Assembly: GCA_036267755.1 (NCBI GenBank)
Contig: DATAVK010000048.1
Location: forward strand, 1 to 5,191
Length of the DNA stretch: 5,191 nt
DNA from: DATAVK01 sp036267755
GTDB taxonomy: Bacteria > Actinomycetota > Actinomycetes > JAFAQI01
Direction of reading: 5' to 3'
This document shows, piece after piece, positions 1 through 4,910 of this stretch. The notes beneath the pieces were generated by a model, which saw only the letters and a list, made by a program, of their open reading frames with translations, was not told the DNA's origin and searched no databases. The first letter of the stretch is position 1. Each line of letters begins with the position of its first letter. Both the position numbers and the translations under genes were made by a program.

Positions 1-384
1 ACCGTCTCGGTCACGCTCTCGGCGTCGGTCAAGGCAAGCCTGACCCTCGCCGACTACGCCCACGCCTCGGCCACGGTGGAGGCGAAGGCGTCGTCGACCA
101 CTAGGACGACGTCGAGCCACACCACCCCGACCGTGACCGGACTGTCCGCCGGCTCGCTCGCCGTGTCGTTCTGGACCGACAAGTCGACCACGACCTCGGC
201 CTGGTCACCGCCGCCGAGCGTCACTAAGCGCTCCGATGTCTACGGCACGAGCGGCGGGGCGGTCAGCGCACTGCTCGCCGACTCGGGGTCGCCGGTCAGC
301 GGGACCTACGGCGGGCTGACGGCGACCACCAACGCGACCAGCGGATCGGCCGCGCAGTGGACCATCGGCCTGTCGAACGACTGA
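1..384 (+). CDS. C-terminal end of a large, probably secreted repeat-module protein (partial, 5' end outside window)
   Basis: The reading frame is open from base 1 to the TGA at 382-384, giving 127 residues of a protein whose start lies upstream; the internal GTG at 76 is not a credible start because the same domain character continues on both sides of it. The segment is rich in Thr, Ser, Ala and Gly, poor in charge, and has a beta-strand-like pattern (VSVTLSASVKASLTLADY, SLAVSFWTDK, SGTYGGLTATT, AAQWTIGL). From memory this resembles the C-terminal beta-sandwich module of long actinobacterial extracellular proteins with PKD or similar repeats, where W-W-x-K and Y-G-G-L-T-A-T stretches recur; this is recognition, not a search result. 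No transmembrane helix, LPXTG motif or basic tail follows, so the protein is likely released or held non-covalently. Its last 79 bases are overlapped by the convergent acyltransferase gene. Function unknown; an adhesin, polysaccharide-binding protein or matrix component would suit the setting. Confidence 0.72.
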   Translation, partial: TVSVTLSASVKASLTLADYAHASATVEAKASSTTRTTSSHTTPTVTGLSAGSLAVSFWTDKSTTTSAWSPPPSVTKRSDVYGTSGGAVSALLADSGSPVSGTYGGLTATTNATSGSAAQWTIGLSND

Positions 385-1514
385 GCCGGGACGGGATCGA
401 AGCGGTGCTTGTAGCGCAGTAGCGGCTTCTCGACCCATCGGTAGGACGCCGCCACGGCCACCGTGCTCAGCACGACGGTGAGCGGGATGGCGTACCGCAC
501 CTCGATGCCGGGGACCAGGTGCGGCACGGCACCGAGCAGGGTCAGGGAGAACAGGTAGTAGCCGTACGAACGCTGCCCGACCCAGCGCATGACCGGGGTG
601 GCGAGCAGCCGCGAGGCGGGGGAGTCGCTGCGGGCGCAGACGTGCAGGATGACGAGCGCGGTGCCGAGGCCGGTGAGCGTCGTCACCGGGACCCACAGCC
701 CGGCGTTGGGTGCGACGTTGAAGCCGATGACGCAGAGGACGAGCGCGGCGCCGATCAGCAGTGGTGGCGCTGATCGCTCGGCGAGGGTGTTGACCCACCG
801 CGGCGCGCCGTACATCCGCAGGTCAGCCGCCAGGCAGCCGGCGATCAGCGGCAGCAGGTGCCCGGTCGCGAGGAAGTAGTTCACCGGCAGGGCGTACGCC
901 GGGTGCGGCGTGAGGAGCGCGCCGAAGGTCAGCTGGGTGACGACGGCGACGGGCAGCCCGAGGACGAGGATCCGCCGGCGCAACGCCGGCGTGCCGAGCC
1001 GGACCAGCAGGACGAGGAGCACCGGCCAGACCAGGTAGAACTGCTCCTCCACAGCGAGCGACCAGCCGTGGCCGTAGGCGCCGCCGAGCCCCGTGAAGAA
1101 GCCGTGGCTGACCACGTACGAGAAGTTGCTGACGTAGCCGATGACCAGCACGGTGCTCTTGAGGATGTCGCCGCGCTGGCCCAGCAGCACCGATGTCGGC
1201 CCGGCGACCAGGACCAGCCAGACCACGAGCGCAGGCCCGAGTCGGAGCGCGCGCCGCCAGTAGAAGGCACGGAAGCTGTAGCGACCGCCTCCGGCCACCG
1301 TCTCCTGGAGCACCAGCGAGGTGATGAGGAAGGCCGACAGCGTGAAGAAGACGTCGACGCCGAGGAAGCCGCCGGGGAAGTCGGCAGCCAGTGCATGCAG
1401 GGCGAAGACCGCGGCGATGGCGCACGCGCGGATCCCGTCGAGGGCCGGTTGCGAGCCCAGCCGGGCAGCGCGCGGGGCGAGCGGCGTGGGCGGCTGGGCT
1501 GACCCTGTCGGCAC
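306..1514 (-). CDS. Acyltransferase 3 family membrane protein (sugar O-acyltransferase)
   Basis: A 402-residue integral-membrane acyltransferase-3 (OafA/YrhL-like) protein that would transfer an acyl group, usually acetyl, to a surface polysaccharide or its lipid-linked precursor. Family hallmarks are visible in order: LDGIR at residues 25-29, the conserved His in VFALHA (His40), GGFLGVDVFF then SAFLIT (48-65; most relatives have SGFLIT), the basic FYWRRALRLGP block (84-94), WSLAVEEQFYLVWP (151-164), about ten hydrophobic helices, and a closing RWVEKPLLRYKHRF near residue 372. No SGNH esterase domain follows. The GTG start at 1514 was chosen because it lies 11 bp after the glycosyltransferase stop and has GAGG/CAGG ribosome-binding sequence; no better start lies upstream in frame. 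The genes are therefore probably cotranscribed. After the usual family end the frame continues about 30 residues, reading antisense through the end of the neighbouring plus-strand gene to a TAG at 306-308. Acceptor and acyl donor cannot be told from sequence. Confidence 0.93.
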   Translation of the reverse strand: MPTGSAQPPTPLAPRAARLGSQPALDGIRACAIAAVFALHALAADFPGGFLGVDVFFTLSAFLITSLVLQETVAGGGRYSFRAFYWRRALRLGPALVVWLVLVAGPTSVLLGQRGDILKSTVLVIGYVSNFSYVVSHGFFTGLGGAYGHGWSLAVEEQFYLVWPVLLVLLVRLGTPALRRRILVLGLPVAVVTQLTFGALLTPHPAYALPVNYFLATGHLLPLIAGCLAADLRMYGAPRWVNTLAERSAPPLLIGAALVLCVIGFNVAPNAGLWVPVTTLTGLGTALVILHVCARSDSPASRLLATPVMRWVGQRSYGYYLFSLTLLGAVPHLVPGIEVRYAIPLTVVLSTVAVAASYRWVEKPLLRYKHRFDPVPAQSFDRPMVHCAADPLVALVVAVSPP

Positions 1515-1519
1515 CGGAG

Positions 1520-1527
1520 CCTGCCTC
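1520..1527 (-). promoter_or_regulatory. Ribosome-binding site for the acyltransferase, overlapping the upstream stop codon
   Basis: Read on the minus strand, TGAGGCAGG contains the glycosyltransferase stop TGA fused to GAGG (9 nt before GTG 1514), with a second CAGG 5 nt before the start. This fixes the otherwise ambiguous GTG start and suggests translational coupling between the two genes. Confidence 0.6.
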
Positions 1528-2707
1528 AGGCGGCCAGCGGAACGGCGACCGTGTCGTTGACGTAGCTCTGCATCGTCTCGGCGAAGCGCTGCACCGAGAA
1601 CCGCTCGGCGTGAGTCTTGATGACGCTCGGGTCGAAGGGGGTGCGCGACGCCCGGTCGATCCCCGCGGCGAACGCCGTGACGGTCGGCGAGCTGACGAGC
1701 AGGCCGGTGCGGCCGTCGCGGACGGTGTCGAGGTAGCCCCCGGCCCGCAGCCCCACGGTCGGCTTGCCGAACGACGCGGCCTCGATCGGGCCGAGCCCGA
1801 AGTCCTCGTACGCCGGCGCGACGAGCGCGCCGCAGTTGCCGTAGAGCCACGCGAGCTCGGCATCCGAGACCCGGCCGAGGCCGACGATCCGCGGGCTCCA
1901 GTCGCCGCCGCCCGGTCGCTCCGGCAGCGCGCCGCCGACGACGACCAGCCGGGCGTCGGGGAGTGCCTCGACGGCCTGGCAGGCGATGACGGTGTTCTTG
2001 TAACCGCGTGAGCGGGCCATCGTGAGCATGAAGCCCGGCTCGACGCCCGCGGGGCGGACCGGCGAGACGGTGTGCTCGAGGGCGGCCGGCGGGTGGACGA
2101 CGTCGGCGTGCAGCCCGTACGTCGTGCGGATCCGCTCCGCCACGACGGTGGAGTTGGCGAGGTACTGGGTGGCGGACATCGCGGCCTGCTGGTCCCAGGT
2201 GCGCAGGTAGCCGTCGAGAGCGCGGACGGCCATCCGCACCGGGCGGACCTGCTCCGGCAGGTAGTCCTCCGGCTGGTGCAGCCACCGGGCCGGGTTGTGG
2301 CAGTAGACCAGCTTGGCGGCGTCGGTTGTCACGCCGTGGGCGAAGCCGGTCGAGCTGGCCACGACGACGTCCGCGTCGTTGATGACGGTCGAGGACCAGG
2401 TCTTGGGCAGGAAGGCGAGCGCGCGGCGCGGGTCACGGCGGAAGGCGGCGATGCGCTGCAGCGGGCTGGTGCGGATCTCGTGGCCGCGGAACTGCGGGAA
2501 CGTGCCCTCCGCGTCGTACACGCTGGTCACGATGGGGGCGTCGGGGAAGGCCTCGAGCAGCGAGAGCACGACACGCTCGGCACCGCCGGCCTGGGTGAGG
2601 TAGTCGTGCGCAATGACGACGCGCGGCTTCGATCGGCGCCGCCTCGGCAGCGTTGCGACGTTCGAGCGTCCCCCGGCGCTCTCGGAGCGTGGCGCCTCGC
2701 GCCACAT
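1526..2707 (-). CDS. GT4-type glycosyltransferase (GT-B fold, WbaZ-like)
   Basis: A 393-residue cytoplasmic glycosyltransferase that probably adds one sugar from a nucleotide-sugar donor to a growing lipid-linked oligosaccharide. The N-terminal half carries VVIAHDYLTQAGGAERV (Gly-rich acceptor/phosphate loop), VTSVYD, KLVYCHNPARWLH and YLANSTVVAERI. The C-terminal half has MARSRGYKNT with the basic pair Arg234/Lys237 expected to hold the donor diphosphate, then VVVGG, and the retaining EX7E motif EDFGLGPIE (Glu301 and Glu309) followed by GKPTVGLRAGGYLDTV. The pattern is that of mannosyl/rhamnosyl GT4 enzymes of the WbaZ type; the donor sugar is not decidable here. Three in-frame ATGs exist at 2731, 2725 and 2707; the last is chosen because GGGAAG sits 7 nt upstream, whereas the first two have no Shine-Dalgarno sequence. 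The variable basic stretch before KPRVVIAHDY is not conserved family sequence, so the start stays uncertain by 8 residues. It is first in a unit with the acyltransferase and divergent from the Wzz/BY-kinase gene. Confidence 0.93.
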   Translation of the reverse strand: MWREAPRSESAGGRSNVATLPRRRRSKPRVVIAHDYLTQAGGAERVVLSLLEAFPDAPIVTSVYDAEGTFPQFRGHEIRTSPLQRIAAFRRDPRRALAFLPKTWSSTVINDADVVVASSTGFAHGVTTDAAKLVYCHNPARWLHQPEDYLPEQVRPVRMAVRALDGYLRTWDQQAAMSATQYLANSTVVAERIRTTYGLHADVVHPPAALEHTVSPVRPAGVEPGFMLTMARSRGYKNTVIACQAVEALPDARLVVVGGALPERPGGGDWSPRIVGLGRVSDAELAWLYGNCGALVAPAYEDFGLGPIEAASFGKPTVGLRAGGYLDTVRDGRTGLLVSSPTVTAFAAGIDRASRTPFDPSVIKTHAERFSVQRFAETMQSYVNDTVAVPLAA

Positions 2708-2714
2708 GGTGTTG

Positions 2715-2720
2715 CTTCCC
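2715..2720 (-). promoter_or_regulatory. Probable ribosome-binding site deciding the glycosyltransferase start
   Basis: Minus-strand GGGAAG lies 7 nt before the ATG at 2707. It is an imperfect Shine-Dalgarno match, but neither alternative ATG (2725, 2731) has any purine-rich sequence at proper distance. A leaderless message starting at one of the upstream ATGs remains possible. Confidence 0.4.
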
Positions 2721-2732
2721 GACATGATCATG

Positions 2733-2747
2733 GCATCGACGCGATGC
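2733..2747. repeat. Short perfect inverted repeat upstream of the glycosyltransferase start
   Basis: GCATCG-acg-CGATGC, 6-bp arms with a 3-bp centre, lies 26 bp from the chosen start. It could be an operator half-site pair or a small hairpin in the 5' leader; short enough to be chance. Confidence 0.3.
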
Positions 2748-2751
2748 CCGG

Positions 2752-2779
2752 TTGGCCTAAGGTTCGTGACGGGTAGTAA
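2752..2779 (+). promoter_or_regulatory. Candidate sigma-70-type promoter reading into the structured region
   Basis: TTGGCC (2752-2757), 16 bp, then TAGTAA (2774-2779). The -35 matches the TTG core and the -10 has the actinobacterial TAG beginning but lacks the final T. A transcript from here would start near 2786 and carry all the repeats and stems as a roughly 450-nt leader of the Wzz/BY-kinase message. Weak evidence. Confidence 0.22.
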
Positions 2780-2810
2780 CCGGCACCGTCAATCCTGGCT
2801 ATGTCGGGAG

Positions 2811-2866
2811 GGCCAAAAGCCACTCGAAACCGCGCAAAAGGCCCTGTCCGTGGCCGCAAAAGGCCC
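2811..2866. repeat. Three direct repeats centred on CAAAAG at 21-22 bp spacing
   Basis: CGCAAAAGGCCC occurs exactly twice, at 2833-2844 and 2855-2866, and a looser copy GGCCAAAAGCC at 2811-2821. The CAAAAG cores begin at 2814, 2835 and 2857, so they are 21 and 22 bp apart, about two helical turns, and would present the same face of DNA. Each copy also has G/C-rich complementary flanks able to form small hairpins with the A-run in the loop (for example GGCC-GCAAAA-GGCC at 2852-2865). They could be a regulator's tandem binding sites or an RNA element; I do not recognise the motif. Confidence 0.6.
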
Positions 2867-2924
2867 CCAGGCGGTTACCTCCGCGTACGGAGGGCCAGCT
2901 GGACGGGCTGGCTGCCTGGGGGCC
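2862..2924. promoter_or_regulatory. Predicted three-way-junction structured element (possible leader RNA)
   Basis: All stems are perfect. Closing stem P1 pairs GGCCCCCAGGC (2862-2872) with GCCTGGGGGCC (2914-2924), 11 bp. P2 is CCTCCG-CGTA-CGGAGG (2878-2893). P3 is GCCAGC with a 7-nt loop and GCTGGC (2894-2912). P2 and P3 abut with no linker, while GGTTA (2873-2877) and one T (2913) form the other junction strands. Such a compact junction is unlikely by chance even in GC-rich DNA. It can fold on either strand. Read on the minus strand, the closing stem is followed directly by CTTTT, which gives it a terminator-like look towards the glycosyltransferase. I match it to no known RNA family. Confidence 0.5.
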
Positions 2925-2938
2925 CGGTAACTGCCGGG
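2923..2938. repeat. Small hairpin overlapping the junction's closing stem
   Basis: CCCGG-TAACTG-CCGGG gives a 5-bp stem that shares 2 bases with P1 of the three-way junction. Forming it would cost the end of P1, so the two are mildly competing folds. Confidence 0.35.
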
Positions 2939-2949
2939 GTTTCGCCGTA

Positions 2950-3004
2950 CGCCGTCTCTCGCCTTTCCGAGGCAACGCAAGCTGCCACGAGAGGGCAAAC
3001 GGCG
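2950..3004. promoter_or_regulatory. Second long stem with a 5-nt GGCAA bulge
   Basis: CGCCGT (2950-2955) pairs with ACGGCG (2999-3004) and CTCTCG (2956-2961) with CGAGAG (2988-2993), giving 12 bp interrupted on one side only by GGCAA (2994-2998). The apical part can form either GCCT/AGGC (2961-2973) or GGCA/TGCC (2971-2986), two mutually exclusive hairpins. CGCCGT is also directly repeated just before (2943-2948), offering an alternative partner for the 3' arm. This switching potential suggests RNA function but is inferred by eye only. Confidence 0.42.
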
Positions 3005-3053
3005 GCGTGGATCCACACCGTGTCCGCAAGACGGCGACTAGCTGACAGTCACC
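3004..3053. repeat. Pair of hairpins sharing the same GG-C.A-CC architecture
   Basis: The first is GG-C-GTG-GATC-CAC-A-CC at 3004-3019, holding the 10-bp palindrome GTGGATCCAC. The second is GG-C-GACT-loop-AGTC-A-CC at 3033-3053. Both have a GG/CC base, one C.A mismatch and a short upper stem. CCGT/ACGG (3018-3034) can form a third small stem between them. Coincidence is possible. Confidence 0.33.
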
Positions 3054-3093
3054 TCACGAGTCCAATAACCATTCAAAGCTTCGGACCACCTCC

Positions 3094-3107
3094 TCTCACG
3101 TGTGAGA
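3094..3107. repeat. 14-bp dyad (candidate operator) next to an anti-SD-like octamer
   Basis: TCTCAC-GT-GTGAGA has perfect 6-bp arms around a 2-bp centre, a typical shape for a dimeric helix-turn-helix regulator site. Immediately before it, CACCTCCT (3087-3094) is the complement of a full Shine-Dalgarno sequence. It sits in the AT-richer promoter-like half of the intergenic region. Confidence 0.38.
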
Positions 3108-3149
3108 CCAGCGTAAGCCCAGATCCCGCTCGACGCCACGGCATTCATC

Positions 3150-3163
3150 AAGCCGCGCGGCTT
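3150..3163. repeat. Perfect 14-bp palindrome, candidate operator
   Basis: AAGCCGCGCGGCTT reads identically on both strands with no spacer. It lies 74 bp before the chosen Wzz/BY-kinase start and 25 bp before a TAAGAT -10-like hexamer, a sensible position for a repressor or activator site. The protein that might bind is unknown. Confidence 0.4.
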
Positions 3164-3187
3164 CCAGGTCGAGAAAGATAAGGCCCT

Positions 3188-3193
3188 TAAGAT
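3188..3193 (+). promoter_or_regulatory. Possible -10 hexamer close to the Wzz/BY-kinase gene
   Basis: TAAGAT matches four of six positions of TATAAT. No good -35 lies at 17-18 bp. Transcription starting near 3200 would give a leader of about 37 nt to GTG 3237 and would make TTG 3207 too close to be well used. Weak. Confidence 0.2.
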
Positions 3194-3236
3194 TCGAAGC
3201 GCTCAGTTGCGCCCCCTCTGGACGGATTCGTCACTC

Positions 3237-4910
3237 GTGGAGCTCATCGACTACCTGCACGTCGTACGGCGTCGGATGGTGCTCATCCTCGTCATCGTTG
3301 TCGCATGCGTTGGCGGCGCCGGCATCGCGACCGCCTTCCAGCAGACGACCTATCAGGCCTCCGCCCGGCTCATCGTCAGCGGAGCATCAAGCGTCAGCTC
3401 GGTCGACGAGATCTCCCGGCGCGAGCTGGCCGTCCAGCGGGCCGTCGCGTTCTCGCAGATCGCCACGACCGCCCCGGCGGTCACGGCCGCAGTCAACAGC
3501 GCGAGCGCGGCCGGGCCCTTCAAGCCCTGCGCGAGCCCGTCGGTCAGCTCCGGAGCGGACGGCACCGACCCCTTCCTGACAGTCACCGTGACCGACTGCG
3601 ACCCCCGCCAGGCCGCCGCGGTCGCCAACGCCTACGTGAAGATCCTGCCGTCGGTGCTCAAGTCGCTGGATCAGGTCACCGCCGCGGTCCCCGAGGAGGT
3701 CTCGTCGCTCGGCGCCGCCCCGGTGCCGACCTCGCCGTACTCGCCGCGGTTGCTGCGCAACCTGCTGATCGGGCTGATCATCGGGCTCGCGCTCGGTGCG
3801 GTCGCGGCGTTCGTCCGCGAGGGTCTCGACCGGCGGCTTCGGGACTCCGACGAGGTCGAGGGCGCGACCGGCTCGACCATCCTCGGTGTGATCCCTACCG
3901 AGCTCGACGGTGTGCGGACCCCGGTGATGACGCATCCGATGTCCGCGCGCGCCGAGGCCTACCGCAAGGTGAGGACCAACTTGACCTTTGCGGGCGCGAA
4001 CGGGATGCCTAGGTCACTGCTTATCACCAGTGCGGTTTCCGGTGAGGGCAAGACGACGCTCGCCACCAACCTCGCGCTCGCCTGTGCGCGGACCGGCCAG
4101 CGGGTCGCTCTCGTCGATGCCGACCTGCGTCGCCCGATGGTGAGCACCTATCTCGATGTCAGCGAGTCGATCGGGCTCACCAGCGTCATCGCCGGTGACG
4201 CGACCCTCGACGAGGCGCTGACCCCGATCGACGAGGGCCGGATCGACGTCCTGAGCAGCGGTCCGATCCCGAGCAACCCCAGCGAGCTGCTCGGCTCGGT
4301 CCGGATGAGTGCCGTCCTGGCCGAGCTCGGCGCGACCCACGACATCGTCATAGTCGACGCGCCGCCGGTGCTGCCGGTGGCCGATGCGCTGGTGCTCGTC
4401 GGCGAGGTCGGCGCGGTGGTCCTGGTGACCAAGGTCGGCGAGACCACCCGGGAGCGGTTGAAGCAGGCCGCCGAGGCGGTGCTGCAGGTCCGCGGCAACC
4501 TGGTCGGGATCGTGCCGAACGCTGTCGTGCAGCGCGAGGACAGCGCGTACGCGTACGCCTACCGGAGCCGCACCCGCAAGGGCACCGACAGCCTGACGCT
4601 CTACACCAAGCAGGCCCGTACGCCGGAGATCGACGTTCCGAGCGAGGCCTTCGCCGAGCATGTCGGCGTCGTCGACCACGAGGTGGCCCGGCCGGCCGAA
4701 AGCCCTGTCGAGCCCACGCCGGCGGCTGCGCCTGCGCGCAAGCCGCGGCCGAGAGCGGCGACGAAGCGGGTCCCTGCTGAGACGCCGGGCACTGCTGCCG
4801 CGCCGAGGACGGCTGCGAAGCCGAGGACGGCAGCGAAGCCGAGGACGGCTGCGAAGCCGAGGACCGTTGCCAAACCCGCGTCGGAGCCGGGCGCCACCAG
4901 GCAGTCGTGA
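3237..4910 (+). CDS. Fused Wzz-type chain-length regulator and bacterial tyrosine kinase (BY-kinase)
   Basis: A 557-residue inner-membrane protein controlling exopolysaccharide chain length and export. It opens with ELIDYLHVVRRR and a first transmembrane helix (about 14-34), then an extracytoplasmic Wzz domain with DCDPRQAAAVANAYV and two cysteines (98 and 121) that could pair. The SPYSPR Pro motif precedes helix two (about 176-193). The cytoplasmic kinase has Walker A SGEGKTT (268-274, Lys272), Walker A' VALVDADLRRP (290-300, Asp294/Asp296) and Walker B IVIVDAPP (370-377, Asp374). A tyrosine cluster YAYAY (438, 440, 442) plus Tyr456 is the likely autophosphorylation site; after it comes an unusual ~100-residue Ala/Pro/Lys/Arg tail ending in PRTAAK repeats. 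Fusion of both halves in one chain is the proteobacterial/actinobacterial layout, unlike the split Firmicute pairs. GTG 3237 is preferred because family members begin right at this ELxDYL motif; TTG 3207 would add ten residues and neither has a strong Shine-Dalgarno. It overlaps the next gene by 4 bp. Confidence 0.93.
   Translation: MELIDYLHVVRRRMVLILVIVVACVGGAGIATAFQQTTYQASARLIVSGASSVSSVDEISRRELAVQRAVAFSQIATTAPAVTAAVNSASAAGPFKPCASPSVSSGADGTDPFLTVTVTDCDPRQAAAVANAYVKILPSVLKSLDQVTAAVPEEVSSLGAAPVPTSPYSPRLLRNLLIGLIIGLALGAVAAFVREGLDRRLRDSDEVEGATGSTILGVIPTELDGVRTPVMTHPMSARAEAYRKVRTNLTFAGANGMPRSLLITSAVSGEGKTTLATNLALACARTGQRVALVDADLRRPMVSTYLDVSESIGLTSVIAGDATLDEALTPIDEGRIDVLSSGPIPSNPSELLGSVRMSAVLAELGATHDIVIVDAPPVLPVADALVLVGEVGAVVLVTKVGETTRERLKQAAEAVLQVRGNLVGIVPNAVVQREDSAYAYAYRSRTRKGTDSLTLYTKQARTPEIDVPSEAFAEHVGVVDHEVARPAESPVEPTPAAAPARKPRPRAATKRVPAETPGTAAAPRTAAKPRTAAKPRTAAKPRTVAKPASEPGATRQS
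4803..4874 (+). repeat. Four tandem 18-bp repeats encoding PRTAAK
   Basis: Units at 4803-4820, 4821-4838, 4839-4856 and 4857-4874 encode PRTAAK, PRTAAK, PRTAAK and PRTVAK. The first and third are identical, the second differs by one silent base (GCA for GCT), the fourth has diverged. They sit inside the C-terminal tail of the BY-kinase. Near-identity at DNA level implies recent slippage expansion, so copy number may vary between strains. Confidence 0.9.

Larger units (their letters stand above)
2708..3236. other. Divergent intergenic region (about 530 bp), structured, no convincing gene
   Basis: This stretch separates the divergent glycosyltransferase and Wzz/BY-kinase genes. Open frames exist on both strands (for example 2801-3181 plus, 2799-3029 minus), but they lack ribosome-binding sites, use Arg/Pro/Ala-rich shadow-type composition and resemble no family I know, so I do not call them. 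The left part (about 2800-3050) is very GC-rich and dense in inverted repeats; the right part (about 3055-3200) is noticeably AT-richer, as expected near a promoter. Detailed elements are listed separately. The size alone is unusual for a dense actinobacterial EPS locus and suggests a long leader RNA and/or multi-site regulation. Confidence 0.7.

Noticed and set aside
89..111. Inverted repeat CGTCGTC/GACGACG inside the surface-protein gene
   Set aside because: It falls in Ser/Thr/Arg codons of a coding region with biased composition and has no sign of regulatory use.
1523..2285. Long minus-strand open frame extending the acyltransferase upstream by about 257 residues
   Set aside because: That part is a frame shadow of the glycosyltransferase gene with Arg/Pro-rich nonsense sequence; the real start is the GTG at 1514 with its own ribosome-binding site.
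2809..2850. Cobalamin riboswitch suggested by GCCACTC
   Set aside because: Only a short word matches; none of the other conserved B12-box sequence is present.
2862..2924. Simple rho-independent terminator
   Set aside because: On the plus strand no T-run follows; on the minus strand only four Ts follow and the fold is a branched junction, so a plain terminator between divergent genes is unlikely, though attenuation was kept as a possibility.
2789..3029. Two overlapping minus-strand open frames of about 75 codons
   Set aside because: They run through the structured region in GC-rich DNA where long open frames arise easily; no Shine-Dalgarno sequence and no recognisable protein features.
3033..3060. 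ydaO/c-di-AMP riboswitch
   Set aside because: GACAGTCACCTC resembles the 3' end of actinobacterial ydaO elements, but the GGGGAACC and GGGTGAA core words and the outer closing helix are absent from the upstream sequence.
2801..3181. 126-codon plus-strand open frame in the intergenic region
   Set aside because: No ribosome-binding site before ATG 2801, Arg/Pro/Gly-rich content without hydrophobic core, no family likeness, and it coincides with dense inverted repeats that explain the sequence better.
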